64,000 nucleotides of DNA from Siphonodentalium dalli (lineage: Eukaryota; Mollusca; Scaphopoda; Gadilida; Siphonodentaliidae), in NCBI GenBank assembly GCA_032622095.1, contig CP136063.1:11885814-11949813 (forward strand), written 5' to 3'. Of this stretch, positions 13,101 through 22,560 are shown in pieces. Both the position numbers and the translations under genes were made by a program. Each line of letters opens with the position of its first letter. Position 1 is the stretch's first letter. The notes below the pieces were generated by a model. It was not told where the DNA came from. It did not search any database and worked only from the letters and a program-made list of their open reading frames with translations.

Positions 13101-16100
13101 TGTAAGACATTCATCGAGACAATGCTCAAGCGACAACAATAGGTAGACGCGAAAGTGGGGTTTAATCTAGATGAATATCACTACTACCGAGATAAAGGTG
13201 TAAAGAATTGTTGCCTTCAATATAGAGACGAAGCCTCTACAATAATTGCTTTATGGTTGGTTTCCTCAAAAAATGCAAGTAAGAGTACAATCCTCCATTG
13301 GCTGTTACGGGCTTTATATTTCCGAAGTTACCACATATATGTATGAGTATTAGTTTGGGGAAAATGCTGTGGTAATGAAGAATTGTCTTTACCAATTTAA
13401 ACATACCAAATCATTTCCCAATAACATTATGACGATAAACTGACCCGATCTTTTGACAGATGGTACAAACCTTCACTTATGCAAATATTACGCCTTCTTT
13501 TGGAATGGTGCGAGGAGACGCGCAACGGAAAGATTGATTCGAGTATGATGATGTCACGAAAATTAGCAATGCAACACATCTGAAACTTTACTCGGCAGAG
13601 TGTGTAAATATATCAAAATCGCCATGATTAGTCACCACCCTACAGCAATATATTAAGCGGGGAATTTCAACTTAGAGAAACATATCGCACCTGGGACATT
13701 CGTTTTGTTACGTTATTGGTTCCTCGTTTCAGCACTTCAGCAACTTTTTCAATTATCTCGACAGATGTCACCAAATCAGCAGCAGTTAGGGACATTCCTT
13801 CCTCGTTCGATTGTATCGCCACTGATGTAACATTCGCCAAATCTGAAACCACGCTATGCACTCTTCCGTCCGAAACATTTTGAATGTCCATGGATGCTGA
13901 TATCTGTAAAACGATGCACATATTACAATATAATTACTAGAATATGTCGGGGACACCCTCCTTGATCACAATCTGTATTCTATGTTAACCGTTTCGAGTT
14001 GGTGCAATTAATGTCTTTATTTAATGGCTAGCATCTGAATGATATTTATAGTATACATTGCTATCTGATCAATTGCTACTGCTATAAAACAAAGTTAAAG
14101 ATGGTGAGTCGCTTTCTCAAATGTTGTTTACATGTATATATGGGGGTTTATGAGTCAGATAATAACAGGGAATAAGAAATACTGTTTTTCACCGATGATC
14201 TGTTTGAACCAAGACAGAAAATGTGGCCATTTCTAGAGCATTACAGCATTATATTACAAATCTATATTTTGAAACAGTTAGATACTAACAGGCAACTTGT
14301 CCTTAGATTAAGAAATAATGCTGTTCTCCAATTATATTCTATGAACCAGGACAGAACATATGGCTTTTTCTGGAGCATTACAGCAATTTATTACAAATCA
14401 AAATATACCGGTATACATGCAGTAGGTATTGCACATCAGAGCTAATTGTATACTCACATTATTTTATGTCATTCAAAATGGGAAACCAAGTTACAAAGTT
14501 TAAAATGAGACAAAATTACCTCACTGGAAATGTAGTTGCAAGGTATACTGGTAAATGACATTGGAACTAACAATAATGATTTCAATGCCTATGCCATCTA
14601 CCGGTATACATTGTAACTATATATAACTTATAGTTGCCTAACATACTTTATATGAGGGGGGAATTTTCAAGTGTTTTCGAATCAACATTTTAACCCAACT
14701 CTTGACAGTAAGTTTTAACCCATGCAGGTTATATATTTATGTATTACATGTGTTTCTATACTTTATCTTTAGTTAGTTTGTGTATCTTGAATAAACTTAT
14801 AGGGCTCCACAATCAGTTCATTAATGTGTTATTATACTAAAACATGGGGTGAGGTTCATTGGCTTATGGTAGTACAGTACAAATGGAACTTTGTGATAAC
14901 TAGTTAATTCGACTGAATGTGTCTCATGAATCATCACCCAATTGGCAACATACAAATCTACTGCATGGCCATCCTCACCTGTGTTTGTTTACACATATTC
15001 TCATCAATGAACTACGGTATCCCCGCCATGTCTACGTTGGTGTTATTCACCCATGTGTTTTTGGTGTTTCCTACCCATGTGTATCTTTGTGTATCCTACC
15101 CAGGTGTACCTTGATGTTTCCTACCCGGGTGTACCTTGGTATTTCCTTACCTGGGTGTACCTTGGGATTTTCTTACCCAGGTTCATCTCAGTTGATTTAA
15201 ACATATTTTAGTAGTATATTCATATACATACACTAGGGGATTGGAGGACAAGTTCTTAAAACTTAGATGGACCTCCGCTCCCCACAATACAGAATTAGTA
15301 TGACATCAAATGTAAATGGTATATTTAAACAGAATAGGTTCATCTCAGTGTTTCCATCCCGGTATTCCTTGGTGTTTTCGACCCAAGTGTTCCTCTGGTG
15401 TTTCTACCAGGGTATACCCCGGGTGTTCTTCAGCAGGCTTCACTCGATTGTTTTACCCTGGTTCACCCAGTATTTTTACCCAGGTGTAACCCCAGTGCAA
15501 CCGCCCATGTTCCATCACCATGGTATATCAGTGGGGTGCACCGGGGATGCATCTGGTTAAAATACTGCGGTACATCAGGGTAAAATAATCTAATTGATAA
15601 TTCTTAGGAACACCGGTTTATATCTAGGTTTAAACAACTGGGGAAAACCCGTCGAAAACACCAGGGTACAACGGAATGGAAACACTGGGACATGCACCTG
15701 GGTAAGAAAACATCAAGGTACTCCCAGGTAAGGAAACACCAATGTACACCCGGGTAGGAAACACCAAGGTACACCTGGGTGGGATACACAAAGATACACA
15801 TGGGTATGGAACACCTGGGTAGGAATTACCTGAGTGAATAACACCAAGGGTACACCTAGGTGGTAAACACCCAGGTAGGAAACCCCAGGGTTCACCCAGG
15901 TTTATCCACACCAGGGTTGTTGTGTCTTTTCAGCTGGGTTAATCCTGGTAAAACCCGGATTTGAGGGGTGGTTGAATGGTATCTTGGTAGATAAATGGAC
16001 ATCCGGGTTTTGGTCCATGTACCCGGATGAAACCTGTGTGGATTCAACAGGGTGGATTTGTATGTGGGGATACACGACCCAAGTATCTCGGATGACAGGA

Positions 16101-18131
16101 TACACGACCCAAGTACCACGGGTTGGATCTGATCCTACAATCGCTCATTATTCCGATGTCATGTGATTTGTATTCCAAATCCACGTTTAAAGCCAAATTA
16201 TGACATGAATATTATAGATGGATTATATATGTATATAACAAATTTTAAATAGTTTTGTTCCGCTTGTTCATCGCATTATATAAGATCATATTCGAAATAA
16301 AATCAATATTAATTCGGTTCATAGCTATTATTTTATACAACGGAAACCAATTAAAACTTGCTACATTAAGATATAATACATCTTTATTGTTCATGCTTAA
16401 ACAGTAAACCAAACGTTATATAATTTGTTATTTTATAACACAATGTCATGATGTGTTTGAACCAAACGTTATATCATTTGTTATTTTATAACACAATGTC
16501 ATGATGTGGGTGAGCTCATTCCATTATTCTAGTACTTCAGATTGTATGAATAATGAACGATATACATATGTCATATATTGTTGAATGTTGTTTATCAATT
16601 TGGTATATATACACGTTATACCAGGGATCTACTCAAGTGATGTAGTGCTGGGTAATTGAACATAACTCGCCCAACAACACAGGCTATCCGGACACATTGA
16701 TTTACATACGCAGATATACAAATACACTGTACTTCACATTATGGCAACCATATATATAGTTTGTTTGTTTGTTTATTATGGTTTATCGTCGTTCTAGCCG
16801 CTAGGCCACACACGACGTTGTCAATTTTACGGGTGGAGGAAAAACCACGCGGAGGCTCAATTTCACAGGGAAATTGTCCCACCGCGTATAGAAACCACCG
16901 ACCTCCGGAAAGCAACTGACAAACTTGCCCAGATACACGATTCCGGTCACCCTCCCTATGACGGGGTTCGAACCAGCTTCGTCAGCACTGGACGTCCTGT
17001 GACGGCGTAATTCACCTGGCACTCTACCGACTGGACCACCGGGGGCCCCTCCATATATATAGTTTCAAATTATCTAGCCATATTCGGATAGACCACCACA
17101 CGTTAATATATACAAAAGCTATGTACGTACACATATGGTTGCACACATAAGGTGTGTTGAATATTTTGTAACAAAATGACATTCTGATAACACGGTTGGC
17201 ATCCTTCAATATGTTCAGGTTAGGGTTTGATGGAGCGGGAAAGTGCAACCGAATATTTACAAACAAATTTGTTTTTCTACATCGTACTTTGACTTTGCGG
17301 TGCTTTTAATGGAGCAAAATGGAAATATTTGAGTGCCTTTTAAGCAAATATTTCAACATGGCGTTGAACAATTGCTACCAGTATAATTCGAGGCGATTAC
17401 CGTTGTGCTGTTTCAGTCGTAAATCCCGCTCTTGAAATTGACTTAATCAACCGGTGCCGCTGCACGTCTAACCCCCTTTTATATGTACTAACTTCGTTTT
17501 CCAAATTCATCAGTGAGTTCTTCAAACATGCAGTGAAACTGGGTGCTGACCACTTCCCATTCGAATTGCAGAATCTTGTGGAATCACCTGAATGAAAATA
17601 ACAAACTATTAAAAGTGAACATTATTCGCCAGTGTGCATGAAGTTTTGAAAATAGATGTGGCATATTCAGCAGAGGTATTACGCGCACTATATGGGTTAA
17701 TAGTACCAGATACATTGGATTATTACCGTGTGTGTTTGTACCCCCTGGTGACAGCTTTACCAGTTGGTCGTGCAATAACTCAGAGACTAGTGCGGATACT
17801 GATTCATAAACCGTGATATTTTGCAAGTCACGAAATGGATATAGGTTTATTCATTTCCCACATTATGCAGATAATCGAGTGATATCAAAATGTTGCGGAT
17901 AAAAGTTGCCAAGTATACGTTAATACATAATTAAATGTCATTTTCAACTAGAACTAATCATATATATAATTGACAACTGTGTGTTATTCCAATCTTCAAA
18001 TTGTCTTCACTAAACACCTGAATGGTCTGGTAAGCAAGGTCCGTTAACGTTCTGTCCCGCCTTCGCCGATGGCCATGGTATGCTCATGGTCATGCTCTCC
18101 CATAAATCGCTTGGACAACGCACAACATGAT
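1043..18131 (-). CDS. Adhesion G-protein-coupled receptor, partial gene (7 exons of the extracellular region)
   Basis: Seven exons with AG/GT borders join without a phase conflict and give about 248 codons. In order they encode a HormR domain (Cys-rich, with WPSAKAG, GPC, RFCNSNGKW and TACL), then the helical GAIN subdomain (LTAADLVTSVEIIEKVAEVL, DFIQAVSNVIDKDN, W, VEQLGRIVSQGLTIEEG), then beta-strand GAIN-B pieces (GSVRIEKSSL, DLFFSVAFYGNLDSIIP). HormR followed by GAIN is the layout of adhesion GPCRs: cell-surface receptors that cleave themselves at a GPS site and signal through a tethered agonist. The GPS and seven-helix part is not in the window and should lie left of base 1. Exons before HormR (signal peptide, adhesion modules) were not found with certainty. 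Compared with latrophilins the segment between TPNI and SVAFY is short, so one small exon with phases 1/1 may be missing. I cannot name the ortholog. Confidence 0.85.
2880..3346 (+). mobile_element. MITE family A, copy 1 (5' end degraded)
   Basis: Shares its whole length with the copies at 8417, 27602 and 32596: ctcctgtcc(g/a)gaaatg, ggtgtggttgtttagctaac, gttactgttaacagagacca, then gaaataaaatcaatattaat and the 3' end atccatctttaa. The 5' terminal repeat is not recognisable here. The copy lies at the loop of the 1340-5382 inverted structure. Confidence 0.85.
4099..4438. repeat. Minisatellite, about 28-bp unit (tagctagacgccgtgtgggtatggt)
   Basis: About a dozen diverged units, each a variant of gctagacgccgygtgrgtatggttgata, interrupted twice by the variant ttacgccacgtg. 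It lies within the stretch that splits the right arm of the inverted-repeat element. Confidence 0.85.
5664..5741 (-). CDS. Adhesion GPCR exon: start of GAIN-B beta strands (probable)
   Basis: 78 bp, phase 1/1. The acceptor is ccagaacttacag and the donor TATGGAA/GTAAGG. The product NLTRWNASEAGSVRIEKSSL resembles the GAIN-B stretch in which a polar loop is followed by S-V-x-h-x-x-S-x-L before the FxLYxNL strand. It fits the phases of both neighbours exactly. It is short and its polypyrimidine tract is weak, so the call rests on phase and on similarity in pattern. Confidence 0.6.
5742..6921. other. Intron sequence, no feature seen
   Basis: AT-rich single-copy-looking DNA between two GPCR exons. 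I looked here for an additional GAIN exon with phases 1/1 and did not find a convincing one. Confidence 0.4.
6922..7770. repeat. Minisatellite made of 22 copies of an exon end plus splice donor
   Basis: The plus-strand unit is gatgcacttacctatgtytggtgtgat followed by two or three gatt words (35 or 39 bp). All 22 units keep ttacctatg, which on the minus strand reads CATAG/GTAA, a perfect 5' splice site. The unit next to the exon (7741-7750) is the real donor of the exon 7746-7857; the other 21 lie downstream of it in the intron. A higher-order duplication of about 199 bp shows in the variant cttagtgccacttacc at about 7424 and 7623. Confidence 0.93.
7746..7857 (-). CDS. Adhesion GPCR exon: GAIN helix; its 3' end seeds a minisatellite
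   Basis: 112 bp, phase 0 in and phase 1 out. The acceptor is ctgaaaacacag and the donor AACATAG/GTAAGT, a perfect consensus. It encodes VSSLMKSVEQLGRIVSQGL followed by TIEEGVQSIITPNI, a GAIN helix preceding the beta subdomain. The last 19 exon bases and the first 16-20 intron bases form the unit of the tandem repeat at 6922-7770, so the real donor sits at the edge of an array of identical donor sequences. Confidence 0.86.
7898..8235. repeat. Tandem repeat, 5 copies of about 65 bp with CACGTG cores
   Basis: The unit is cacacaaccacgtgactagg then tggacacttcattccgttt, a variable T-rich stretch and aagctaaacacag. Spacing between copies is 60-75 bp. Most copies keep the palindrome CCACGTGG or a one-base variant. 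It lies in the intron just upstream of the 7746-7857 exon. Confidence 0.9.
8417..8922 (+). mobile_element. MITE family A, copy 2
   Basis: Full-length copy with 5' end taaagactatctctctgtaa and 3' end aaagagataatccatcttt, imperfect terminal inverted repeats of about 21 bp. Subterminal inverted blocks are cctgtccggaaatgcttcc near the left end and a mutated complement (tagaagc...tccgg type) near the right end. No coding capacity. Confidence 0.85.
9072..9143 (-). CDS. Adhesion GPCR exon: GAIN helix with conserved W
   Basis: 72 bp, phase 0/0, 24 residues. The acceptor is cttgtctgttttcag with a good pyrimidine tract; the donor is CAACAG/GTATTG. The peptide starts DFIQAVSNVIDKDNNGNW and ends DVINQQ. 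The pattern F-x-x-A-V-S-N-h-h-D followed by N and W is a GAIN hallmark found before the disordered loop in adhesion GPCRs. Confidence 0.85.
9187..9745. repeat. Tandem duplication, 2 copies of about 322 bp
   Basis: agtgcaggcgtgtg, cattaggc(t/g)gcatgctg and aatacaggtt recur at 9187 and 9511 with the following 230 bases. The first copy has an extra GC-rich insert (gcgcgaagcgcagaaaggggc, near 9310) that folds on itself. Confidence 0.85.
9746..12502. other. Intron sequence, mostly featureless; possible old LTR end at 10390-10475
   Basis: No exon seen. Bases 10403-10475 (aataaatttcatc, then ttctaagagttcttacttag, ending tgtgcaaca) match in order the last part of the LTR at 36652 (aataaatttcatc, gagaattccaacttaatgg, gtgctaca) with many differences. 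This suggests a decayed solo LTR of a related family. 11750-11767 is a perfect palindrome around cgaagcttcaagcttcg. Confidence 0.4.
12516..12836 (+). mobile_element. tRNA-derived SINE with 13-bp target duplication
   Basis: The tRNA-like head has an A box (tggctcaatcggttaggg) and a B box (ggttcaaatcc). The body contains cgatggtcggtggtttgcc and tttcctccacc, and the tail is five aatc words. GTGAAACCATCTC flanks both sides (12503-12515 and 12837-12849), a perfect target-site duplication that fixes both ends. The 95-codon open frame across it is not a gene. Confidence 0.95.
12850..13690. other. Intron sequence, nothing seen
   Basis: No exon, repeat array or element recognised. Confidence 0.4.
13691..13903 (-). 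CDS. Adhesion GPCR exon: GAIN helical subdomain
   Basis: 213 bp, phase 0/0. The acceptor is cgttttacag/ATATCA and the donor TCCCAG/GTGCGA. The 71 residues include VSDLANVTS, then GMSLTAADLVTSVEII and KVAEVLKRGTNN. This is the typical first GAIN helix pair (LTaaDL, one spacer, then a hydrophobic heptad helix). It contains an N-glycosylation sequon (NVT), as expected for an extracellular domain. It joins in phase to the exons on either side. Confidence 0.82.
14209..14406. repeat. Tandem duplication of about 134 bp
   Basis: gaaccaagacagaaaatgtg followed by gagcattacagcattatatt recurs after 134 bp as gaaccaggacagaacatatg and gagcattacagcaatttatt. The rest of 13904-15029 shows nothing. Confidence 0.75.
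15030..16130. repeat. Inverted minisatellite (two opposing arrays of a 24-27-bp unit)
   Basis: 15040-15190 holds direct units of the type gtttcctacccaggtgtacctt. 15690-15900 holds the same unit as reverse complement (aaggtacacctgggtaggaaac), in the same order of variants when read backwards (cacccgggta, cacatgggta, cttacctgg). More diverged material of the same composition fills 15350-15560 and 15900-16130. The arrangement is a large imperfect palindrome centred near 15590. Open frames across it repeat VYLGVSYPG-like peptides and are repeat translations, not genes. Confidence 0.85.
16230..16408 (+). mobile_element. Decayed 3' part of MITE family A
   Basis: atattcgaaataaaatcaat followed by attaattcggttcatag and aagatataatacatcttta match the 3' third of the 8417 and 27602 copies with many changes. 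Confidence 0.5.
16396..16506. repeat. 54-bp direct duplication
   Basis: aaccaaacgttatataattt through acaatgtcatgatgtg occurs twice in tandem with one or two differences. Confidence 0.85.
16763..17050 (-). mobile_element. tRNA-derived SINE, minus strand, 15-bp target duplication
   Basis: On the minus strand: head with A box (ggtccagtcggtagagtgcc) and B box (ggttcgaaccccg), body with gaggtcggtggtttc and tttttcctccaccc, then gcggctagaacgacgataaa and an (aaac)n tail. CCATATATATAGTTT lies at 16748-16762 and again at 17051-17065, a perfect target duplication. The 3' half is related to the SINE at 12516 but the tRNA heads differ, so the two belong to one superfamily with different heads. Confidence 0.95.
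17493..17587 (-). CDS. Adhesion GPCR exon: second half of HormR domain
   Basis: 95 bp, phase 1 in and phase 0 out. The acceptor is cattcag/GTGATTC. The donor is GAA/GTTAGT, less usual than GTAAGT but acceptable. It encodes DSTRFCNSNGKWSAP followed by TACL, the R-x-C...G-x-W...C end of a HormR domain, then a short linker (SLMNLENE) leading to GAIN. Confidence 0.8.
17588..18017. other. Intron between the two HormR exons
   Basis: No element seen. On the minus strand 17747-17819 could read NITVYESVSALVSELLHDQL, but it lacks an acceptor and would interrupt HormR. Confidence 0.5.
18018..18131 (-). CDS. Adhesion GPCR exon: first half of HormR domain
   Basis: 114 bp, phase 1 in and phase 1 out. The acceptor reads ttctgttgtag and the donor CATTCAG/GTGTTTAG. 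The product contains CPSDLWESM, IPWPSAKAGQ and GPCLPDHSG, which matches the HormR pattern of Cys, an LW pair, WP, AG and a second Cys. The last G combines with GT of the exon at 17587 to make glycine, so the domain runs on into RFCNSNGKW. The partner exon that supplies the rest of HormR supports this call strongly. Confidence 0.82.
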
Positions 18132-18585
18132 CTACAACAGAAATACAGAAACAATATTGAAACACATGAAAACATGCACTCACAGTATCGAACATGCGGT
18201 GACCTCTTAGCGTACATATAGGTAATAGTTATATACGTACCAGATAATATTCTTACTCGGAGCAAATATAATTAACATACCGATCACGTCAGACTCAGCA
18301 CACTTTCGAAAGTCCGTGGTGGTTTGCAAATTGAAATTGTATTACGTTATTATCAATAAAATATTAGCTAAAATGCTAACTTTCATAATCAAGAGAATAC
18401 AAGCAAAACATATCACAACGGAAATTAGCTCTCATTTATTATTATTATTAAATATTTCGCTGCCGTTCGGCAGCGAAGACGGATTCCCACGGCCATGCAT
18501 ACCATACATGTAAATGAACATTATGTGTGTATATGGGTAGCCTAGTGTATCCCAAGTATCGCTAGGAACAAGTTGTTGAAACAGA
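18132..18585. other. No feature seen
   Basis: AT-rich. A small GC hairpin (cgctgccgttcggcagcg) sits at about 18460-18477. Exons upstream of HormR were not recognised here. Confidence 0.4.
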
Positions 18586-18749
18586 ACATGTTATAAGTTA
18601 CAGGGCGAGTTGTTGCCGGATACGGTGACATATGAGGCGAAGTGAGATTAATATCGGGCGAGGCGCTAGCCGAGTCCGATATTAATCTCGCTGAGCCTCA
18701 TATGTCACCGTAGCCGGCAACAACGAACCCTGTAACGATTATATCATGT
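18586..18749. mobile_element. Hairpin MITE, about 164 bp, near-perfect palindrome
   Basis: The left half contains gttacaggg, gttgttgccgg, acggtgacatatgaggc and gagattaatatcggg. The right half is the complement (ccgatattaatctcg, gcctcatatgtcaccgt, ccggcaacaac, ccctgtaac). The loop is about 20 bp. No ORF; the type looks like a foldback MITE. Confidence 0.85.
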
Positions 18750-19007
18750 CACCCACACTTGCTGGGTCAATCGTGCCCACTTGCGATTTCACTGGGCTGG
18801 TTTGTATTATTGATTTGAGAATGTCAAGGACGTTGTGCCGGCGATTTTCAATTATTCGCAGCTAAAATTGGAAATGAATATAACTAAATACTCAGAATAA
18901 ATGGCATTATTAATGTAATTATTAATGACAACAACAACTTGGACGGGCATCATGATAGTCCGTCACAATGTCACATTTGGAACAATTATTGGTGAGTCAG
19001 GATTCTT

Positions 19008-20000
19008 TTATTTGTTGCTGAATTTTATGCTGATTTTGTGGATTGTGCAATTGTTGAACACAGGGAGCGTTCCTGCAAAGTTCTTTACATCCTTTTGACT
19101 GTGATTCTGAGATATATGCGTATCTCGCCCAGTCATAGACTCAATAACTTCATTGAGATCAAAATCATGAAAATCTTGTAACATGGTTGGTGATTTTTGG
19201 GGAGTAATGTTCGCAACCTCCAGTCCTTGAACTAAAATTGAACTTCCAGGAGCTGGCACAGGGAACTCAATTGCTTTCATCTCATTGTTGGAATTCATAG
19301 CAGCAGTGCTGGAAGGTAATGCCAAATGAGATGGATGCTCTGTGTCATTTGTCATCTCATTTGCTAGTGTCAGTCCCATATGTCGCTTTTCATCATCGGT
19401 GACTCGTTGATAAATAGACAGAGACGAAACAGACTTATGTCCGGTTACAGACATTATTTGGCTTGCACCAAAAGAGTTTGCAGACAAAATGCTGGCTCCT
19501 GTGGTTCTGATGCTGTGATTGGAGTAAATCTGTGATAATTTGGCTTTTTTGCTCAATTCTGTCATGAATCTACCCAGTGTCTTTTCACCAACTGGACTAT
19601 TATAGTACCACGTAGATGACTCCGGTTTAAAACTGTCCAGTGGTCTTTACCATAGAAATTCGCAATCGGGGTGTAATTTTGCAAAATAACTTTCAAAGCT
19701 GGTAACCGGGCAATATGGATTTCCTCTTACCTCCGGCATAATCCCACTGACAAGTTCCCGGTCTCTTTCGCGGTGATTTTTTGTAAGCTCGTCTTCTGTT
19801 TTTACGATGTATTTCAATCCAGTTTTGTTGTCATATTTGATGGCGAATGTTGATTTTGTCATATTTCTCATGTTTTCCCTTCCTCGCCTAAAGAAATAGA
19901 GTCGAACATCATATTGAACTTTATTGAACAGTCCAAATGGAGTTGTTGGCCTCATATAAATTGACTCATACAGCTGTCTTCTGTCTTCTGCATTGATCAT
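19008..20000 (-). pseudogene. Crypton-type tyrosine recombinase, one in-frame stop
   Basis: One reading frame runs from 20000 to 19008 (about 330 codons) broken only by TAA at 19647-19649. The N-terminal part has PTTPFGLFNKVQYDVRLYFF and RRGREN, the Arg box of tyrosine recombinases in its DUF3504/Crypton form. The C-terminal part has HSIRTTGAS (the H-x-x-R box), GHKS (the following His) and IYQRV (the nucleophile Tyr). These enzymes cut and rejoin DNA through a 3'-phosphotyrosine. Host relatives include the ZMYM and QRICH1 proteins. The peptide resumes RPLDSFKPE directly after the stop, so a single base change explains the break. An acceptor-like gtaatcaacag precedes the first codons, so an upstream exon is possible. 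The last 60 or so codons are low-complexity tail. It could be a domesticated gene or an element copy; the stop favours decay. Confidence 0.8.
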
Positions 20001-20904
20001 CGCATGATGCTCTGTTGATTACCGTGAACTTATGTGTAAGGTCACATCCAAAGTTTGGTGGTAATGGCCAACTAAACTAATTATTATCAAATGTATTGCC
20101 ATTCGCCCACTTTTCACCCAAACGGCACCAATTTGGCGTCTTTAAATCAAACGATTAGATTCTTCGTATCACGGATAAGAATATGTATCAATTTGGTGGA
20201 TATCGGTGCTAACATATTTGTTTAATCAATGTTTGTGCCCCTCTCTCCTGCGCGCACCCGTGACTCGAAAGGCGCCTTATCGTGGAGATAATTATTATTA
20301 TTTTGTTATTATTTAGAAGAAAGAATGACAAAGGAGGAAAGACGAAAATTCATACGCGTAATTCATTCTCTCAATCCAAGGCATGGAATAGCGAGACTCT
20401 TCCACGCCCTGGACTACTTTTTTACATGTGACATATAATACTAAAATATTTGAAGGCACAACGTGTGTTCTGATAATTTTAACAAAGAGTGTTCAGGTTA
20501 AAAGTAAATTTGAGGCTACGATGGTATAATTTTTAGCAGAAAAAGCTGGTTGGTTTGCGCTCGACGTCAATGACGTCATTTGGACAAACGTCATAAGAAA
20601 TAGTGTCTACTTGACAGATATTGCATTTAGGGACCATGTTAGATCTCAGGTTTGCTTGGACCAATCGGCGTGAAATTTGGTCAGTCACCTTTTTATGCCA
20701 CACTATAGTCCGTGGTTCAAATTTGGGCCACACTGGACTCATGGTTAAAAGTTATAAACGCGCCAAAAGCGTGACCGAGTTAGACACACACACAGACGAC
20801 GGGTTATATATATATATAGATTAGATTATTGGTTACATATATGATATCTGGAGACACACATGAGACATATGTATTTATCACGTGATAATGACTTCACTGA
20901 ATGT
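20001..20904. other. No gene seen
   Basis: AT-rich flank of the Crypton ORF. No terminal repeats were recognised, as expected because Cryptons lack them. Confidence 0.4.
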
Positions 20905-21050
20905 GCGGTGTGAACATACAAATCGCGCGCTTTGAACTGCTACAGGTTGTTCCACACCGGGCGCGAGCGAGCGATTATAACGGCCGTTTTCTAACGTCCG
21001 TAGCAGTTCAAAGCGCGCGATTTTTATGTTCACACCGCAAGCGACCGGCT
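20905..21050. mobile_element. MITE family B, inverted repeat copy
   Basis: gcggtgtgaacatacaaatc plus gcgcgctttgaactgctac at the left is matched by the complement (gtagcagttcaaagcgcgcg, then tatgttcacaccgc) at 21000-21043. GC-rich core words gcgagcgagcgattataacg lie between. A second copy is at 22455-22560. Confidence 0.8.
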
Positions 21051-21168
21051 CGCTGACCACGAGGCGATTATAGCAGTGATTTTAGGCTTCGTCGAATTGT
21101 CGCTTTGTGGCAAACCAGCGAGATAATTGGACGGCTCTCAAATAGGTGTTTATACGACCGTTATTTTT

Positions 21169-21357
21169 CTATTTGATGACGGAACACTGATTTGTCGCCG
21201 CGATAATGGAGGACTTTAGCGAGAGGCTAATAATCGAAGTACAACGCATGTGTGTCTGTATGGCACATGTGTGTCTGTATGAATGTGTGTGTCTGTGTGA
21301 CTGTATGTATGCATGTATGCCATGTGTGTCTGTATGACTGTATGTCTCTATGACCAA
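21169..21357. repeat. TG-rich simple repeat (tgtgtctgtatg)
   Basis: Irregular repeats of tgtgtctgtatgactgtatg. The open frame across it is a low-complexity artefact. Confidence 0.8.
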
Positions 21358-21604
21358 ATAATTAAACCATTTATTTTTGTTATTTTTCGTGACTGAAATT
21401 CCACTTTAGATTACTATATTCAGTTTATTCCTTGTAAAGAACTAAAATCATGGACCGTATAATCTGCTCCATTGGCTGGTGAATTATATTTTGGTATAAT
21501 CAGGGGAAATGATAAAGAATATAACGAGGCTAGTTCATTCCAAAAGACGTTGTGGTAAACATGAGACAATGCATTCATCAACTAATAATAATCGCGTATT
21601 ACCG

Positions 21605-22380
21605 GGTGGGAGCACTATTATAACTAATGTGTAGAAACTATTACACATCAAATGTGTAAACCCGGTTAATACACATAGCAATGTGTAGTTTTACATACAA
21701 ATACATTGACCAAATGCCGTTCTACACATACTGTGTACATTTTATTACACACACTTGTGTAAGAATGTAGATCGTGCGCATTGCGTGCCTTCAGTTTCAT
21801 AGTCTGCTACATGACGACGATATTGTTTGTGTATATGTTTTAGAATACAATTTACTACTGTCTCAATACCCATGTAATTTTGAGTGACGAGAATAAACAG
21901 ACAAGGAATGTAAGTTCAGAATTCCGACTTGTGAGTATTGTATTAATGATATATGAGGATATATTTGTGAAGAATACTACTCTTACTCTTGTGTATATGA
22001 TTGTTGTAATACGTTAATACTAATCACGTGCAACCACGCCACGACAATGGTTTGTTCATTTAAAACGAAAACTCACACATGACAGAGCAAAATATTACGT
22101 ATCATTGTACGCCATGAAATTTTAACATATAAATCTCCATTTACCATGCATACTATATACCCACAGTTCGGAATACTGAACTTTACATTCTTGTCTACCA
22201 TATATATGTGTAAGAATTTACACAACATGTGTAAGGCATAGGTGTTGATTTTATGCACACCAGTATGTATAAATGTATATAAATTGACCCATTTATTGTG
22301 TAAAATATGTTTAAGATAAAAAATGAATAATGGTTGTGTAGCAGGGCTACACGTTGTTTGTAGAAACCCTACGCATTAGT
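21605..22380. repeat. Region dense in tacacat/atgtgta words
   Basis: Short inverted words (ttacacatcaaatgtgtaa, tacacatactgtgtaca, tacacaacatgtgtaa, tgtgtagcagggctacac) recur at 21630-21770 and 22200-22360, each able to form a small hairpin. No gene recognised. Confidence 0.55.
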
Positions 22381-22454
22381 CATAAGTGTGTGGGGTGGGG
22401 TATCCCCCATGCAGCCACCTGACGTACACACAGAATAATAACCTGAGTATCGCG

Positions 22455-22560
22455 CGCAACGAAGCGTTTCAGTCGCTTGCGGTGTGGACATAAAAATCGC
22501 GCGCTTTGAACTGCTACGGACGTTAGAAAACGGCAGTTATAATCGCTCGCTCGCTGGGCA
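22455..22560. mobile_element. MITE family B, partial copy
   Basis: agtcgcttgcggtgtggaca, gcgcgctttgaactgctac, ggacgttagaaaacggc and gttataatcgctcgctcgc match the reverse complement of 20945-21060 almost base for base. The other terminal arm is missing. Confidence 0.8.

Noticed and set aside
14917-15912. Overlapping open frames rich in VYLGVSYPG
   Set aside because: They are translations of a minisatellite on both strands.
17747-17826. Minus-strand peptide NITVYESVSALVSELLHDQL as a GAIN-like exon
   Set aside because: No AG acceptor precedes it and it lies between the two halves of HormR, where a coding exon would break the domain.
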